A program made the position numbers and the translations under genes. The notes beneath the pieces are model-generated. The model was not told the origin of the DNA, did no database searches, and saw nothing but the letters and a program-made list of their open reading frames with translations. 51,718 bases of DNA. Origin: an uncultured Clostridium sp. (GTDB taxonomy: Bacteria > Bacillota > Clostridia > Lachnospirales > Lachnospiraceae). This document shows positions 50,662 to 51,718 of this stretch, in pieces (positions within the stretch are counted from its first letter, which is position 1; every line of letters begins with the position of its first letter). The stretch is from positions 1 through 51,718 of the forward strand of contig CANRZB010000025.1 in assembly GCA_947644195.1 (NCBI GenBank), read 5' to 3'.

Positions 50662-51465
50662 ATGGGTTTTAAAGAAGATCTTGAAAAAGATAGAGAACAA
50701 AAAGAACAGCAGAGGAGAGAATGGGCCTATTATAAAAAACTCTGCCAGGAACTGCCCTATATAAATGATGAACAGTACAAAGGAGATAGACCGTACGATT
50801 TTTATGAAAAATGGTATAAAAATTCATTAAAAGTCAATTTATCACAGGAGCAGCAGAAAATCATTGACGAGGCAATTGAATTTTTAGAAGGATGGAAGAT
50901 GCTGCCGACAGAAATTGATGTAGATAAAGTTTCTGTAAATATTTCGAAAGCGGATAAATATGTACGTTTTTCTGATAATGAGTGTTGGCATGTATCGATT
51001 GGTTATTCTTTTCCTCCTTTAGGATTATTCCCAAATTCGTTCCAAGTAAAACATAGGTGGTCAGACGGAAGTATCCATAATACAATATGTGGTCTGGGTT
51101 ATACAGAAAACTGTTGTATTCATTTAAACGACCTAGGATGGATTTATTCAACAAGTCTAGGGAAGATGTTTCGAGCATCAAAAATCAGACGCATTGCACA
51201 GGAAATGAAAGATTCTTATATACAAAAATTGCAAAAGAAACTGGATATGTACTGGAATAATTACCTGGACGGCTTTCAAGAATATGTCTGGCTATGCTAT
51301 TATGAGGATAGTGAATATCATAAGTACAAGGGTCTGACTATTTTTCGAGATGGGACAGTGTTTGACAGCAACTCCCAATCGTCTGACTGTCCTTTAAATG
51401 GAAATCTCTATGAATTTCTTTTATGCAAAATGAAAAAAGGAAAAGATTTCTATGATTGGCATTAA
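50662..51465 (+). CDS. Hypothetical protein, unrecognised
   Basis: A 267-residue soluble protein that I do not recognise. The first 25 residues are highly charged (KEDLEKDREQKEQQRREW) and probably helical. The middle is rich in aromatic residues and beta strands (CWHVSIGYSFPPLGLFPNSF, HRWSDGSIHNTICGLGY). The C-terminus holds another charged helix and then a strand-rich end (GLTIFRDGTVFD). There is no signal peptide or membrane segment. AGGAGG at 50651-50656 serves ATG 50662 or the adjacent ATG 50659. The gene is visibly richer in A and T than the core genes and sits next to an insertion-sequence end, so it may be a recent arrival. Confidence 0.8.
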   Translation: MGFKEDLEKDREQKEQQRREWAYYKKLCQELPYINDEQYKGDRPYDFYEKWYKNSLKVNLSQEQQKIIDEAIEFLEGWKMLPTEIDVDKVSVNISKADKYVRFSDNECWHVSIGYSFPPLGLFPNSFQVKHRWSDGSIHNTICGLGYTENCCIHLNDLGWIYSTSLGKMFRASKIRRIAQEMKDSYIQKLQKKLDMYWNNYLDGFQEYVWLCYYEDSEYHKYKGLTIFRDGTVFDSNSQSSDCPLNGNLYEFLLCKMKKGKDFYDWH

Positions 51466-51537
51466 CAGACGGATCGTGTTCTTATAATTCAAGACACAAG
51501 CCTGGCAAAGTATCCTGATGAAAAAGTAAAATCCTAA

Positions 51538-51718
51538 CACGGAAATCAATTTTCATGTGTTATCATTCACTAATGGTGGATTTTGTAATGGATCATTTTC
51601 TGTTATCCATTAAATTTCATCCTTTGTTCTGCTGTTTCGTCCAGAAGTTTCCCTTGACGTCCGATGAGACAAAATTTTGCCCTGCCGTAGTGCAATAGCC
51701 TTTCGAAAGAAACTCTGC
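51538..51718 (-). mobile_element. Terminal part of an insertion sequence (right copy)
   Basis: On the minus strand this reads into the window from the right edge. It ends at 51538 with the same 18-base terminus seen at 121-138 (in plus orientation, CACGGAAATCAATTTTCA). The shared blocks occur in the same order as in the left copy. It includes the 3' end of a transposase-like gene and about 65 bases of non-coding end. The rest of the element and its target duplication lie outside the window. Confidence 0.65.
51603..51718 (-). CDS. Partial transposase-like protein, C-terminal end
   Basis: Thirty-seven codons are open from the window edge to a stop at 51603-51605. The deduced end includes ERLLHYGRAKFCLIGRQGKL. 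YGRAxFxLL-like endings occur in part of the ISL3 transposase family, which suggests that family, but such a short piece cannot settle it. The frame is intact here and broken in the left copy. Confidence 0.45.
   Translation of the reverse strand, partial: RVSFERLLHYGRAKFCLIGRQGKLLDETAEQRMKFNG

Noticed and set aside
50401-50700. Minus-strand open frame of 99 codons with a partly protein-like C-terminal half
   Set aside because: It overlaps the start of the well-supported plus-strand gene at 50662, its N-terminal half is low-complexity hydrophobic, and no ribosome site was found. It might be a gene remnant, but that cannot be supported.

Overview
The window reads as a chromosomal segment of a Gram-positive anaerobe of the class Clostridia, most likely family Lachnospiraceae. 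The evidence is the dgt-dnaG-rpoD-trmK block, the short HisG that needs HisZ, the paired NfnAB flavoprotein genes, a DUF5688-type protein, unfused but overlapping ispH and ribosomal-S1 genes, strong AGGAGG-type ribosome binding sites and moderate GC content. Every confident complete gene lies on the plus strand. I found no tRNA, rRNA or CRISPR array.

Layout. Positions 1-138 and 51538-51718 are inverted, diverged copies of the same insertion-sequence end, with transposase 3' ends pointing inward. The segment is therefore bounded by repeats, as a draft contig would be. Next comes rpsO with its own promoter and a structured S15-type leader. A three-gene surface/carbohydrate insert follows (PdaA-like deacetylase, AraC regulator, secreted GH2 beta-galactosidase), and then pnp. 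A ClpP-like protease (TepA type), a MarR-MATE efflux pair with matching palindromic operators, proS, a secreted CHAP peptidoglycan hydrolase and miaB follow.

Positions 16.7-31.5 kb hold information-processing and housekeeping genes: dgt, dnaG, rpoD (with a lysine-rich hexapeptide-repeat N-terminus), trmK, a TGS-domain nucleoside kinase, folD, rimO, pgsA, cinA C-terminal domain, an HI0933-type flavoprotein, cmk, ispH and an S1-domain protein gene. A lone cheR follows. Next is the plsX-acpP-rnc-smc-ftsY cluster and ilvA. A histidine cluster (hisZ-hisG-hisD-hisB-hisIE) ends with a HisIE that carries an extra degenerate HisA/HisF-like barrel at its N-terminus. A 53-residue membrane protein, a CYTH phosphatase-like protein and nfnAB complete the core.

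The last 3 kb are accessory: a 700-base non-coding stretch with several strong potential RNA helices, a DUF5688 protein, an unrecognised protein gene, and the right insertion-sequence end. The points most worth following up are the candidate structured RNA at 48.99-49.34 kb, the HisIE fusion, the RpoD repeat tail, the MarR operator set, the lysine-rich C-terminal domain shared by two secreted proteins, and the insert that separates rpsO from pnp.
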